Positions 22,626-32,820 of a stretch of 64,000 nt of DNA are shown piece after piece. The stretch comes from Rosa chinensis (Eukaryota; Streptophyta; Magnoliopsida; Rosales; Rosaceae), in NCBI RefSeq assembly GCF_002994745.2, contig NC_037089.1:88064347-88128346 (forward strand), in the 5' to 3' direction. The translations under genes and the position numbers were made by a program. The stretch's first letter is position 1, and each line of letters begins with the position of its first letter. The notes under the pieces are model-generated. The model did no database searches. It worked only from the letters and a program-made list of their open reading frames with translations, and was not told the DNA's origin.

Positions 22626-24762
22626 ATGGCTCTTAAGGCTGTCCATGTCTCCGACGTCCCTAACCTCGATCAGGTCCCGGAAAATGCCTCTCTTCAGCTG
22701 TACTCCACCCGCTTCTCCAAAGGTACGTGTCTTAGCAGTAAGGCTAAAATCTTTACACCGTACTATCAAAATTTACTGTTCAATTCTTGATTTTTATTTT
22801 GGTTTGGTTTGATATGTACGTAGGTGTGGAATTTGGTCGGGTGGCATCGAGAATACCTAAGTTTCTAGTGATCGGACACAGAGGGAATGGAATGAACGCT
22901 TTACAGTCGTCTGATCGGAGAATGAGAGCCATTAAGGAAAACTCCATCATGTCGTTCAACACTGCTGCCAAATACCCTCTTGATTTTGTGGAATTTGACG
23001 TTCAGGTGAGCTTGCTTTTTGAATTTTCATTATCTTTAGCGGTGGGCTTTTTGGGTATCTTTGCTGCTTCTGTATTACATAAAACTGGTCGAAACACCGT
23101 CCGTCTGCCGCGTACGGCTTTTTATTTTGTCGGCATGCCCGGTTTGAATTTTGATGTGGTCAGCGTTGAATCTGGGCATATATATCAGTTTTTAGGGTAT
23201 TTCAGTAAATTGAGCTGCTCTTTCTATTTTGGGTGTGTGATTTGATTTTAGTCTTCTGAGCTGGGTTTAAGAACTTAAGGTTATCCAAGTCCTCTGTTTC
23301 ATTGATTCTGTTTTGAGTTCGAATGGCTACTGATTATCTCTCCTTTTCTTTGATTTTGATTGGGGGTCTTTGGTAAAGTTTTGAAATTTGGGTTAAAAAT
23401 TTGGAAGTATGGAGGTGAATGAGAATGAAGCCAAAAAGAAAAAAAATGAAACAGGAAAGTGAATATGGTGGCTTTTTGTAGGTAACCAAAGATGGCTGCC
23501 CCGTCATTTTCCACGACGACTTCATCCTCACCGAAGATCAGGTAAGCTGAATAACTCTTTATCAACTCTGGTATTGTAATTGACCTTTCTTTTTTCGTAT
23601 ATGGAAAGAATTTGGAACTGAAAATTTAAATATTTTGGTTGGATTTCAGGGTACTGTGTTTGAGAAGAGAATACCTGAACTGTGTTTGACGGAGTTCCTA
23701 AATTATGGTCCACAAAGAGAGGCAGCAAAGGATGGAAAGCCTTTGTTAAGGAAAAACAAAGACGGTCAAATTGTAAGATGGGAGGTTGAAAAAGATGATT
23801 CCCTCTGTACCCTCCAAGAAGTTTTTGAGAAGGTCGAACCTTCAGTTGGCTTCAACATTGAGATCAAATTCGACGACTACATTGTTTACCAGGAGGACTA
23901 TCTCGTCCGTGTCCTTCAATCCATCTTGAAAGTAGGTTTACAATTTTGGAGCCTTTAATTATAATTCGAACTGAACCCCTTTAATTTGAGACTTTGAGTA
24001 CTAATTGAATCCAATATTTGTGGGATATATAGGTTGTGTTTGAGTACGCCAAAGATAGGCCTATTGTATTCTCGTCATTCCAACCAGATGCAGCGGTCCT
24101 TGTTAAGAAGTTGCAGAACACCTACCCTGTAAGCACTCCAACAAGTGCTTTTAAATTAAGCTACAAGCAATTCTTAGTCCGTCTTACTTAGGCTAATGAA
24201 TTGATGATGATGATGATGATGGCAGGTCTTTTTCTTGACAAATGGTGGGAATGAGATTTACTGTGATGTGAGAAGGAATTCTTTGGATGAAGCAATAAAG
24301 GTGTGCTTAGAGGGTGGTTTGGAAGGCATTGTATCGGAGGTGAAAGGTGTTTTCCGAAATCCTGGGGCGGTAACCAAGATTAAGGAGTCCAAGCTTTCAC
24401 TTCTAACCTATGGCAAACTAAAGTGAGACCCTTGTGAATATGTTATGTCTTTGTTGTTTGCATTGCCTGCATGGTCTTGAGTTAGAATGATTGATGCTAA
24501 TGTTGTATATTTCAATTGCAGTAATGTTGCCGAAGCGGTGTACATGCAACACCTAATGGGAATTGAGGGAGTGATTGTGGATTTTGTGCAAGAGATCACA
24601 GAAGCAGTGTGTGATATGATAAAGCCATCGGCGGCCACGGAAGAAGACGGGGATGATTTGTTGGAAGGGGACGGGAAGATGCAATTGAAATCAAAGCCGG
24701 AGTTCTCGCAGAGGGAGCTTTCCTTTCTGTTGAAGCTCATTCCAGAATTGATACAACTCTGA
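22626..24762 (+). CDS. GDPD1: Glycerophosphodiester phosphodiesterase (GDPD1-like)
   Basis: Hydrolyses glycerophosphodiesters to glycerol-3-phosphate and an alcohol, a late step in phospholipid turnover. Seven exons: 22626-22722, 22824-23005, 23482-23541, 23650-23931, 24033-24128, 24226-24422, 24522-24762. All introns are GT-AG and the joined frame gives 384 residues. Visible family signatures: GHRGNGMN (catalytic His-Arg and Asn), KENSIMSFN, VEFDVQVTKDGCPVIFHDD (metal-binding Glu/Asp and second His), FNIEIKFDD, VSEVKGVFRNP and the C-terminal LSFLLKLIPELIQ. The length and start (MALKAVHVSDVP) match the plant GDPD1-3 subgroup. Arabidopsis GDPD1 is, to my knowledge, plastid-associated and phosphate-starvation induced; I see no clear transit peptide beyond the Ser-containing N-terminus. 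No damage seen. The choice among GDPD1/2/3 is less sure than the family. Confidence 0.93.
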
Positions 24763-25637
24763 AAGTCCATGCCACTTTCGTTTGAGATTTTTCTACACTT
24801 TCAGTGGGCATCAATCAAGACGTGCAGCCAGCTTAATTGCGGCAGCATCGTATATGCATTGTTGTACTTGTACATAGAAATTGGTGATTGAGGAAAGAGT
24901 TTACCCGCTAGCTTGTCAAAAAATTATGATAGTTCAGAGGAGTTATATATGCTTGTTCTGTTTTCAGTCTGTTGTTCTTGTTTAGTTGATCGGGATGTGA
25001 GTTTACTTGCCACCTCTCCTAGATAAGGACTACTGGAGGTCTATTAATTAATTGTTAACATCATGCACCACAGCGTTTACATTCAGAAATCAGAACAACG
25101 TTTTTACAAAATTTTGAATCTCCTCCTTGAGAAAATAGAAATGTCTCCTAACCAAACGAGCGGTGGAGCCTCACTCAAAAATCGATGAGCCTTTTTCTCA
25201 ACATTGTGTAAATAGGTTTTGCTAATACAGAACACTGGCTGGAAGAAATATGAAACAGGACTTGGTCTTTCGGGGGTTGCGTGGGTTATTAATTTGGGCA
25301 TCATTTTGTGGAAGAATAATTGTTTGCCCATTCTTGATGAGCAAGAAATTTATTTAGCTTGAATAGTTGAATTAGTATCTGATTCGTAGCTGGAAGGTAG
25401 AAGTGGTTCATTGTGTGATCACGGGTTTGCCCAGGCAGTCTTCCATGACTTTCTCCTGATTCGCCTGCTCCTCTTTTTTCGTTTCAATGTCCTATTGTTC
25501 TTCTAACCACGTTTTTGTTCACGCACTTGCCACTGGCCTAGTGGTGGTTTTTTCTTTCTTTTTTGGTGGTGGAATGGTGGTTACAATCTAAAAGAAAGAA
25601 TACTAACACTATGCGAGTGGAGTGATCTTTTATGGTA
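24763..25637. other. 3' flank of GDPD, otherwise nothing recognised
   Basis: Contains the presumed 3' UTR (to about 25000). No coding exon or repeat recognised up to the copia target site. Confidence 0.5.
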
Positions 25638-25642
25638 CATTT

Positions 25643-25860
25643 AGTCAAATATAACGAAAAATAAGAGATAATTTTAGCTGAATAACTTAGATATCTCATT
25701 CACATTACAAGAATGAATTATATACAAATTCTGATAAGACAAGTACTACTCCTAAGGTAAGTAGTAAACCTAATAATACTACAGATATTACATAATATTA
25801 CATATCACGGACTATTACAGAATATCTACATAAATAAGGTAAGTATGACTCACGCCAACA
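25643..25860 (-). repeat. 3' LTR of copia element
   Basis: 218 bp, full length, followed on the sense strand side by the polypurine tract at 25861-25875. Confidence 0.88.
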
Positions 25861-27502
25861 CTCCCCCTCAAGTTGGCGCATACAGATCACGAATGCCCAA
25901 CTTGTCAAGTGAGTCATGAAATGCCTTACTCGATACTGCTTTTGTGAGAACATCAGCTAACTGTTCTTCTGAGTGGACAAAAGGAAAAGAGATAAGCTTA
26001 GCATCGAGTTTCTCTTTAATGAAATGTCTGTCAACCTCAACATGCTTAGTTCTGTCATGTTGAACTGGGTTGTGAGCAATATCCATCGCTGCCTTGTTAT
26101 CACAATACAAATTCATGGCTCGTTTGGGTTTAAATCCCAAATCACGAAGTAAATTTCTCAACCAAAGTAATTCACAAACTCCATGAGCCATACCTCTATA
26201 CTCTGCTTCAGCACTTGACCTGGCCACAACCTTTTATTTCTTACTTCTCCAAGTAACAAGATTACCACCTACAAAAGTGAAGTAACCAGAAGTGGATTTT
26301 CTATCCGTAACACAACCTGCCTAGTCTGCATCTGTATAACCACTAATATCCAGATGACTATGCTTTGAAAACATCAATCTTTTTCCAGGTGCAGACTTTA
26401 AATACCTCAGAATAAGGATCACAGCTTCCATATGAGTTTCACTTGGATTATGCATGAATTGACTCACAACACTAACTGCATATGCAATGTCTGGTCGAGT
26501 ATGTGAGAGATAGATTAATCTACCAACTAACCTCTGATAGCGAGTCTTCTCTGTAAGAGTTTGATTAGGGTACTCAGCCAGTTTATGATTCTACTCAATA
26601 GGAGTATCAGCAGGTCTACACCCTAGCATTCTTGTCTCTGTCAACAAATCAAGCACATATTTTCTCTGGCACAAGAAAATTCCTGAACTCCCCCTGGCGA
26701 CCTCAATCCCCAAAAAATATTTAAGAAAACCAAGATCTTTCATCTCAAACTCTGATGCAAGCAGATTTTTTAATCTTTCAACATCCTCTGAATTATCACC
26801 AGTAATTATCATATCATCAACATAAATAATCAAGGCAATTAATTTACCTTCACAGCGTTTCAGAAACAATGTATGGTCAGAGTTGCTCTGCTTGTACCCA
26901 AAACGACGCATAGCTTGAGAGAATCTTCCAAACCAAGCTCGTGGTGATTGTTTGAGTCCATACAAGGACTTATTTAACTTACACACAAATCTACCTCCTG
27001 TGCTTGCCTCATATCCTGGTGGTAGATCCATATAGACTTCTTCAGATAGCTCTCCATGTAAAAAGGCATTCTTCACATCAAACTGTTGCAAGGGCCAATC
27101 TAGATTAGCTACTAGAGACATCAACACTCGAACAGTATTAATATTTGCTACTGGAGCAAAGGTCTCCTCATAATCCACAACATATGTTTGAGTATATCCC
27201 TTTGCAACAAGTCTTGCTTTATACCTGTTCACTGAACCATCTGCATTGTGTTTGATAGTGTACACCCATCTACATCCAACAACTCTCTTTCCTTGTGGAG
27301 GTGGCACCAACTCCCAAGTATTATTCTTCTCTAATGCCTCCATCTCTTCATTCATTGCTTGAGACCATTTGGGATCCTTGAGAGTATCCTGCACTTTACT
27401 GGGAACACATACAGAGGATATTTGATTCACAAAAGAAGCATGGGATTTGGATAACCGGTGGGTGGATACAAAGTTAGCTATGGCATACTTAGACTTAACA
27501 TC

Positions 27503-28811
27503 TGTTTCTGTTGAAGAATACAGTACGGGAACTAAGTGTGGATCATGATGGGGAGAGAGAGAGAGAGAGGGACACAAGCATGTATAGTGGTTCACCTTGC
27601 CCTTGAGGCAAGGCTACGTCCACTTAGATATTCTACTATGAGTGAGGTCAAGTGACCTTTGTAGTGATACAAGTATAGGGATCATGGATCTATCCCTTCT
27701 AAGAAGGGGAAGACTTCCTCTTATAGCTAAAGGAAGTCCCCATCTAGTTTACATTTCCGATGTGGGACATAATACACATATTTGCTTCCCTTGAAGCCTC
27801 TTGGAGAGCATGGGAGGGTGGCCTCCAGACTAGATACCGGCCGACCTCCACCATGGCAATGTAGCTCGGGTGTCGGCCTACCGGATGCATGCCATAGGCG
27901 AGGCTAGCCATGTTGTGGGGCCCACCTATGAGGTCAATGATTATGCTTGGCGGTATGTAATATAGGCGGTATGTACAAGTCCCCCAAGTCCCCGAGTAAG
28001 AGGCGCTTCTTGGTTGGGGAGTTTAAGTATGATGCCGCCAAGTATAAGTGATGCCCTTGTTGAACACCATACCCATACCAGTCCCCCAACTCCGTAAGTA
28101 AGAAGGGACTCTACGGGTATGTCGGTGCCCCGGGGCCCTCATCAAGCTAGTACCTGCAAAGAAGATGAGAGTGCACAAAAGCATATTGATTGCGCTAGGG
28201 CAATCGAAGTGACATTTGAGTCATATGCATCACGTGCATACAACATTTACATATCATTATGTCTTACCGTGTTCATCACACATATCATTATGTCTTACCG
28301 TGTTCATCACACATCTTTGCATCATGCATCTCATAAACTGTTTCTGTTGAAGAATACAGTACGGGAACTAAGTGTGGATCATGACGGGGAGAGAGAGAGA
28401 GAGGGACACAAGCATGTATAGTGGTTCACCTTGCCCTTGAGGCAAGGCTACGTCCACTTAGAGATTCTACTATGAGTGAGGTCAAGTGACCTTTGTAGTG
28501 ATACAAGTACAGGGATCATGGATCCATCCCTTCTAAGAAGGGGATGACTTCCTCTTATAGCTAAAGGAAGTCCCCATTTAGTTTACATTTCCGATGTGGG
28601 ACATAATACACATATTTGCTTCCCTTGAAGCCTCTTGGAGAGCATGGGAGGGTGGCCTCCAGACTAGATACCGGCCGACCTCCACCATGGCAATGTAGCT
28701 CGGGTGTCGGCCTACCGGATGCATGCCATAGGCGGGGCTAGCCATGTTGTGGGGCCCACCTATGAGGTCGTTGATTTTGCTTGGCGGTATGTAATATAGG
28801 CGGTATGTACA
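27503..28811 (-). mobile_element. Non-autonomous LTR element nested in copia pol
   Basis: LTRs 27503-27977 (475 bp) and 28339-28811 (473 bp) differ at about ten sites (near 2 percent). TG...CA ends and a 5-bp duplication ACATC (27498-27502, 28812-28816) are exact, and removing the insertion restores the host reading SLDVKSKYAIANF. On the - strand, GACTTGGGGGACT precedes the distal LTR as polypurine tract, and the LTR contains CCCACATCGGAAA, then a TATAAGAG box and GTGAACCACTATA, as in many copia LTRs. The 361-bp interior (27978-28338) encodes nothing. The primer site is not the usual Met type. Longer LTRs than a classical TRIM. Confidence 0.88.
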
Positions 28812-28999
28812 ACATCTAAACTTGGTTCATATTGACGAGATGGTTTACCACGGGTGGACCTAGGAGGAAAAACATGCACACTATCACCAATATCAAAGTT
28901 AGAAGAAACACCACTAACCTCAAGATTGGGACGCTCCTCAGGGATTGGTTGACAAGGGTTATCTGTATCTAAGAGGGGTGGATGAGCTTGGCCTTCTCA

Positions 29000-29240
29000 G
29001 AGGGTAGATGATTCGGCAATTGTTTTTTCTATTTCAGAACTCGCAATGCTCTGTTCGGCAGTTGCATGGCGAAGGGTAGACGATTCAGCAATCGCCGTTT
29101 CTGTTTCGGAACTCACAATGCTCTGTTCGGCAGTTGCATGGCAAAGGGTAGACGATTCAACAATTGTCGTTTCTGTTTCGGAACTCGCAATGCTCTGTTC
29201 GACAATTGCCTTTTCCGTTTCGACAGGAGTGACGTTGGCT
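29000..29240 (-). repeat. 72-bp tandem repeat within copia pol linker
   Basis: The linker between integrase and RT holds about 2.6 copies of a 24-residue unit containing ATAEQSI and SSETET. Copies differ at a few positions. The repeat lies just before a premature stop. Confidence 0.7.
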
Positions 29241-31073
29241 TCAATGGGCTGAATTTCAATCCCACAAGACTTCTCTTCCAAAAAAGTGTGTTTCTCCCCC
29301 TGAAGTGAAGGATTGATGGGAGAAAAGTAACATGCATCCTCATAAAAGGTGACATCCATGGTAACAAAAACTTTTTGTGTAGGGGGGTGGAAACACTTGT
29401 AGCCCTTCTGATTAACACCATAGCCCACAAAAACACATTTTAATGCCCTGGCATCGAGTTTGGACCTTTGATTCTTAGGAACATGGATGAACACAACACA
29501 CCCAAAGACACGAGCAAGGAGATTAGAAAACGAAGGGATAGACCCATGATTTGAAAGGGCAGCATAGGGGGTTTGACCATTGAGAACAGAGGAAGGTAGC
29601 CTATTAATGAGATGACAAGCAGTGAGAATTGCATCTCCCCAAAGATACTTAGGCATATGAGCACTAAATAGAAGAGACCGGGCTATGTCAAGAACATAAC
29701 GATTCTTTCTTTCTGATACCCCATTTTGTTCAGGGGTTTGAGGGCAAGTAGTTTGATGAATAATCCCATGAGAATGAAAGAATTGGTGAAACTGAGAATT
29801 GACAAACTCCCCCCCCCCCCCCCCCCCATTATCAGAACGAAAGACTCTAATATTGGCTCCAAATTGATTTTGAACAAGAGCAAAAAATTCTTGGAAAGCA
29901 GAGAAGACTTCATATTTGTGTTTCAATAAAGCGACCCAAGTAAGACGGGTATAATCATCAATAAAAAAAACAAACCAATGTTTTCCAGACAAGGTTGACT
30001 CACGGGAAGGTCCCCAGACATCAGAATGAATAAACTCAAAAGGAAAAGAACTCCTAGTAGTACTCAAAGGATAACTAGTACGATGACTTTTAGCTAAGAC
30101 ATATGACTCACAATGCAACTTAGACTCATCAATGCCCAAAAACAAGGATGGCATAGATTTCTTCATGACACTAAAGGAAGGATGTCCCAATCTCCGATGC
30201 CATAGCCATAATTCTTCAACTTGATTAGTAACCCCAGTCGAAATCAAAGCTGCTTGGACTGCCTTCTCCGACTTCATTCCGGCGAACATGCAATCCAGAT
30301 GAAATAGTCGACCCCTTAGATAACCCCTGCCGATTATTTCCCTATTGATGAGGTCTTGAAAAATCACATACAACAGAAAAAATGTTACAGAACACCGAGA
30401 TTGAGTATTAAGCTGAGGCACAGATATAAGATGATGAGAGAGATCAGGGACATAAAGAACATCATGTAGTGTCAAAGAAGGGGTGAGACGAACAGACCCT
30501 ATTCCTGAAACAGGAAAAGAATCACCATTGGCATTGACAACAGAGAAAATAGAGGGTGGATTGAGAAAAAGAAAGAAACTACGATCATAGGTCATATGGT
30601 CAGATGCTCCAGAATCAATTATCCAAGTATTGCCACCAGTAAAGCCATAAATTTTTAAAGCAACTCCAATCTTACCATTACCACAGCAACTTACGGATGC
30701 GGTATCCTTACCAGCAAAGTTGGTGTGATATGGTTTTGTCACTGCAGCCTTTCCCTTGGGTTTGTTGTCCTGAGGTCGAGGCCTATCAAAGTAGCATGCT
30801 GGAAAACCAACCAACATGTAACAATTTTCTTTGATATGGCCTGGATTCTTGCAGTAGTTACAAGTCAGACTTGAGGAGAACACGGGGGAAGAACCTTGAG
30901 GAGAGGGACACATAGAAGAATGAGCTTTCACCATGGTGAATATGTAGCGGAAGGAAAAACAACAAAGTACTTGAAAATATAAGAAAGCAACGGTGAAGAA
31001 AGGATCAAAGGACAAGGAACAAATCCAAGCACAAAGAACAAGAGTCCAGGATCGGATCTCTGCTCTGATACCA

Positions 31074-31186
31074 AGTCAAATTTAACGAAAAACAAGAGAT
31101 AATTTTGGCTGAATAACTTAGATATACATATCACGGAATATTACAGAATATCTACATAAATAAGGTAAGTATGACTCACGCCAACA
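31074..31186 (-). repeat. 5' LTR of copia element, internally deleted
   Basis: 113 bp; collinear with the 3' LTR except for one deletion of about 105 bases after CTTAGATAT. The primer site at 31057-31073 follows on the sense strand. Confidence 0.85.
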
Positions 31187-31240
31187 CATTTGTAATTGTA
31201 TTGCACGTGTTTGATAAAATAGGCGTAAGAAGGGTTATAA

Positions 31241-31979
31241 AGGGCTGTCAATGGGTCGTGTCAGGTTGGGTTCGTGTCGGGTCAAGGTATTTGTTGTGTC
31301 GCAAGATACAAACTCAAACCCAACCAATTTAATAATCGTGTCAAAAATTTAAACTCAAACCCAATCTATTTATTAAATGGGTTACTCGTTTCCAACCCGC
31401 TTAACTAAATTAATAAATAGATTGTGTCGCGTTTGACAAAATTACCTATTTAAGGGTTAATAATGCGACCTATTTAACTAAAAAATGCATAAATTGATTA
31501 AATTCACTAAAAACTCCACAAGACGAAGAATATAAATAATTATATATAATTCATAAATAATTAAATCTAATAATTATAAAGCAAAATATTTCAAATTGTC
31601 TAATTCTATGATCCCGTGGCCAGCAAATTTGAGGGACCGTTTGGGTTCGTGCGTCCGCGATGCAGTGGATTAGTCTGGCTTTGCCTGGCTTTCTCCGCAA
31701 TATCGGTGCATGTGTCTTGGCGCTGGGATACCACTGCATGGGTGTGTGAGTTACTAACAACTAACCCGATAAAAAAAAAAACGTCTAAAATTTCAGGATG
31801 AAGTATAGCATAATCGGGTTATACGGGTTCACTTCGTGTTCGCGGGTTGACCCACAGTTTACCCATTTATTAAATGGGTCATGGCGGGTTGACCCATGGC
31901 TAACCCGCTTTTTAATCGTGCAGGTTCAACCCTCTTTATTTCGTGTAGGTTTCGAGTCATGTCGGAATTGACAGCCCTA
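31241..31979. mobile_element. hAT-type non-autonomous element
   Basis: Terminal inverted repeats AGGGCTGTCAAT (31241) and its complement ATTGACAGCCCT (ending 31978) match a common plant hAT MITE family end. Near-identical 8-bp flanks GGTTATAA (31233-31240) and GGTTATTA (31980-31987). The subterminal regions are rich in GGGTTGACCC and GGTTCGTGTCG-type repeats. The central part, about 31610-31780, is GC-richer and may be a further insertion. No transposase. Confidence 0.65.
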
Positions 31980-31987
31980 GGTTATTA

Positions 31988-32820
31988 ATTGACCGAGTTG
32001 AGTCACTTCAGTGTTTGGATTTCAGTTTTCGTAGAGTAGCTTGACTTTCCAATTATGGAATGAAAGCGTTGGACAATTGAGATTGTCTCAATTCGATTAT
32101 GTGATGTACCTTTTTTTTTGGCTGAATAGAGGGATAAGAGAGGCAATGAACCACCTTAACACCTCAAAATTTATTTTAAAAAGTTAAAAGAGATACAAGA
32201 AGAGGGGGACTAAGCCAAAATCTCTCCGGTAAAAATATCGAACACACAAGAAACAAACTAGCGAATGCGATACTGTGAAATACCTAAATGGTCAGTATTA
32301 CATGATGATAGTATATATGAATGGAGGAGTCAAATTCTACCAAACTAAGGTTGTTGAAGTAGTACCATAATTTGCCAACAAGTATGCGACAAAGCAGAAA
32401 CATATTTTTTGTGAGCCCCTAAAATTTTTTAGCTAATTTCCAAAAGTAACTTCTTGCCAATAAGATTTTCGCAAGGTGATTTAAGTGAAGAAAATGATTT
32501 TGGAAATGATTTTGGTATCGAGATCACGATTTGGGCCTTATAATTTAAGTTTGGGCTAGAGTCCTTTGCTTTGGGCCTAGAAGGTTACAGAAGTTTAGTG
32601 AGGCGACCGTTTGTTGAAGTTTCAGAGACGATAACTTGAGTTGTGACAAAGTTTTGAATTTTGAATTTTTACGAGATCGAGTTTTGGGCCTAGGACGAAG
32701 TCGGAAATTAAATTAGGAAGTTTCCGAAGAAAAACAAATAAAAGAAAAGTTACGAGCCCAAAACCAAAAGCAATTAACAAGATGAGTATGGAAATTTGTC
32801 ACTAGGGGAAAATGGGTATT
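31988..32820. other. Intergenic, nothing recognised
   Basis: No coding or repeat structure that I can support. Confidence 0.4.

Larger units (their letters stand above)
25868..30934 (-). pseudogene. Copia gag-pol polyprotein, broken
   Basis: Reads from about 30934 (MVKAHSSM) leftward. Zinc knuckle CNYCKNPGHIKENC (CX2CX4HX4C); protease DSGASDHMT; integrase zinc region HRRLGHPS with CESYVLAK, where the usual second Cys is Tyr; integrase core with SDVWGP, RSDNGG and QTPEQNGVSERKNR; RT with KARLVAKGYTQ, FDVKNAFLHGEL and YVDD; RNase H with SSAEAEYRGM and YCDNKAAMDIAHNP. Damage: nonsense codons after the 24-residue repeats near 29000 (TGA for CGA), at about 26591 (TAG for CAG), in the DAD*AG phrase (TAG for TGG) and before KVVARSSAEAEY (TAA for CAA), plus the nested insertion. 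All four fit C-to-T or G-to-A change. The N-terminal gag before the zinc knuckle is largely missing. Confidence 0.9.
25643..31186 (-). mobile_element. Ty1/copia retrotransposon with nested LTR element
   Basis: Flanked by a 5-bp duplication CATTT (25638-25642 and 31187-31191). The sense strand is -. The 5' LTR is 31074-31186 (113 bp); the 3' LTR is 25643-25860 (218 bp). The 5' copy lacks about 105 internal bases present in the 3' copy. The LTR starts TGTTGGCGTGAG and, unusually, ends GACT rather than CA. Primer site TTGGTATCAGAGCAGAG (initiator Met tRNA) adjoins the 5' LTR, and polypurine tract TTGAGGGGGAG adjoins the 3' LTR. Pol order zinc knuckle, protease, integrase, RT, RNase H is copia. 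It is split at 27503-28811 by a younger LTR element. Confidence 0.92.

Noticed and set aside
22485..22790. Longer N-terminal extension of GDPD from 22485
   Set aside because: It would start at the TATA box and run through the A-run; the in-frame ATG at 22626 matches the family start.
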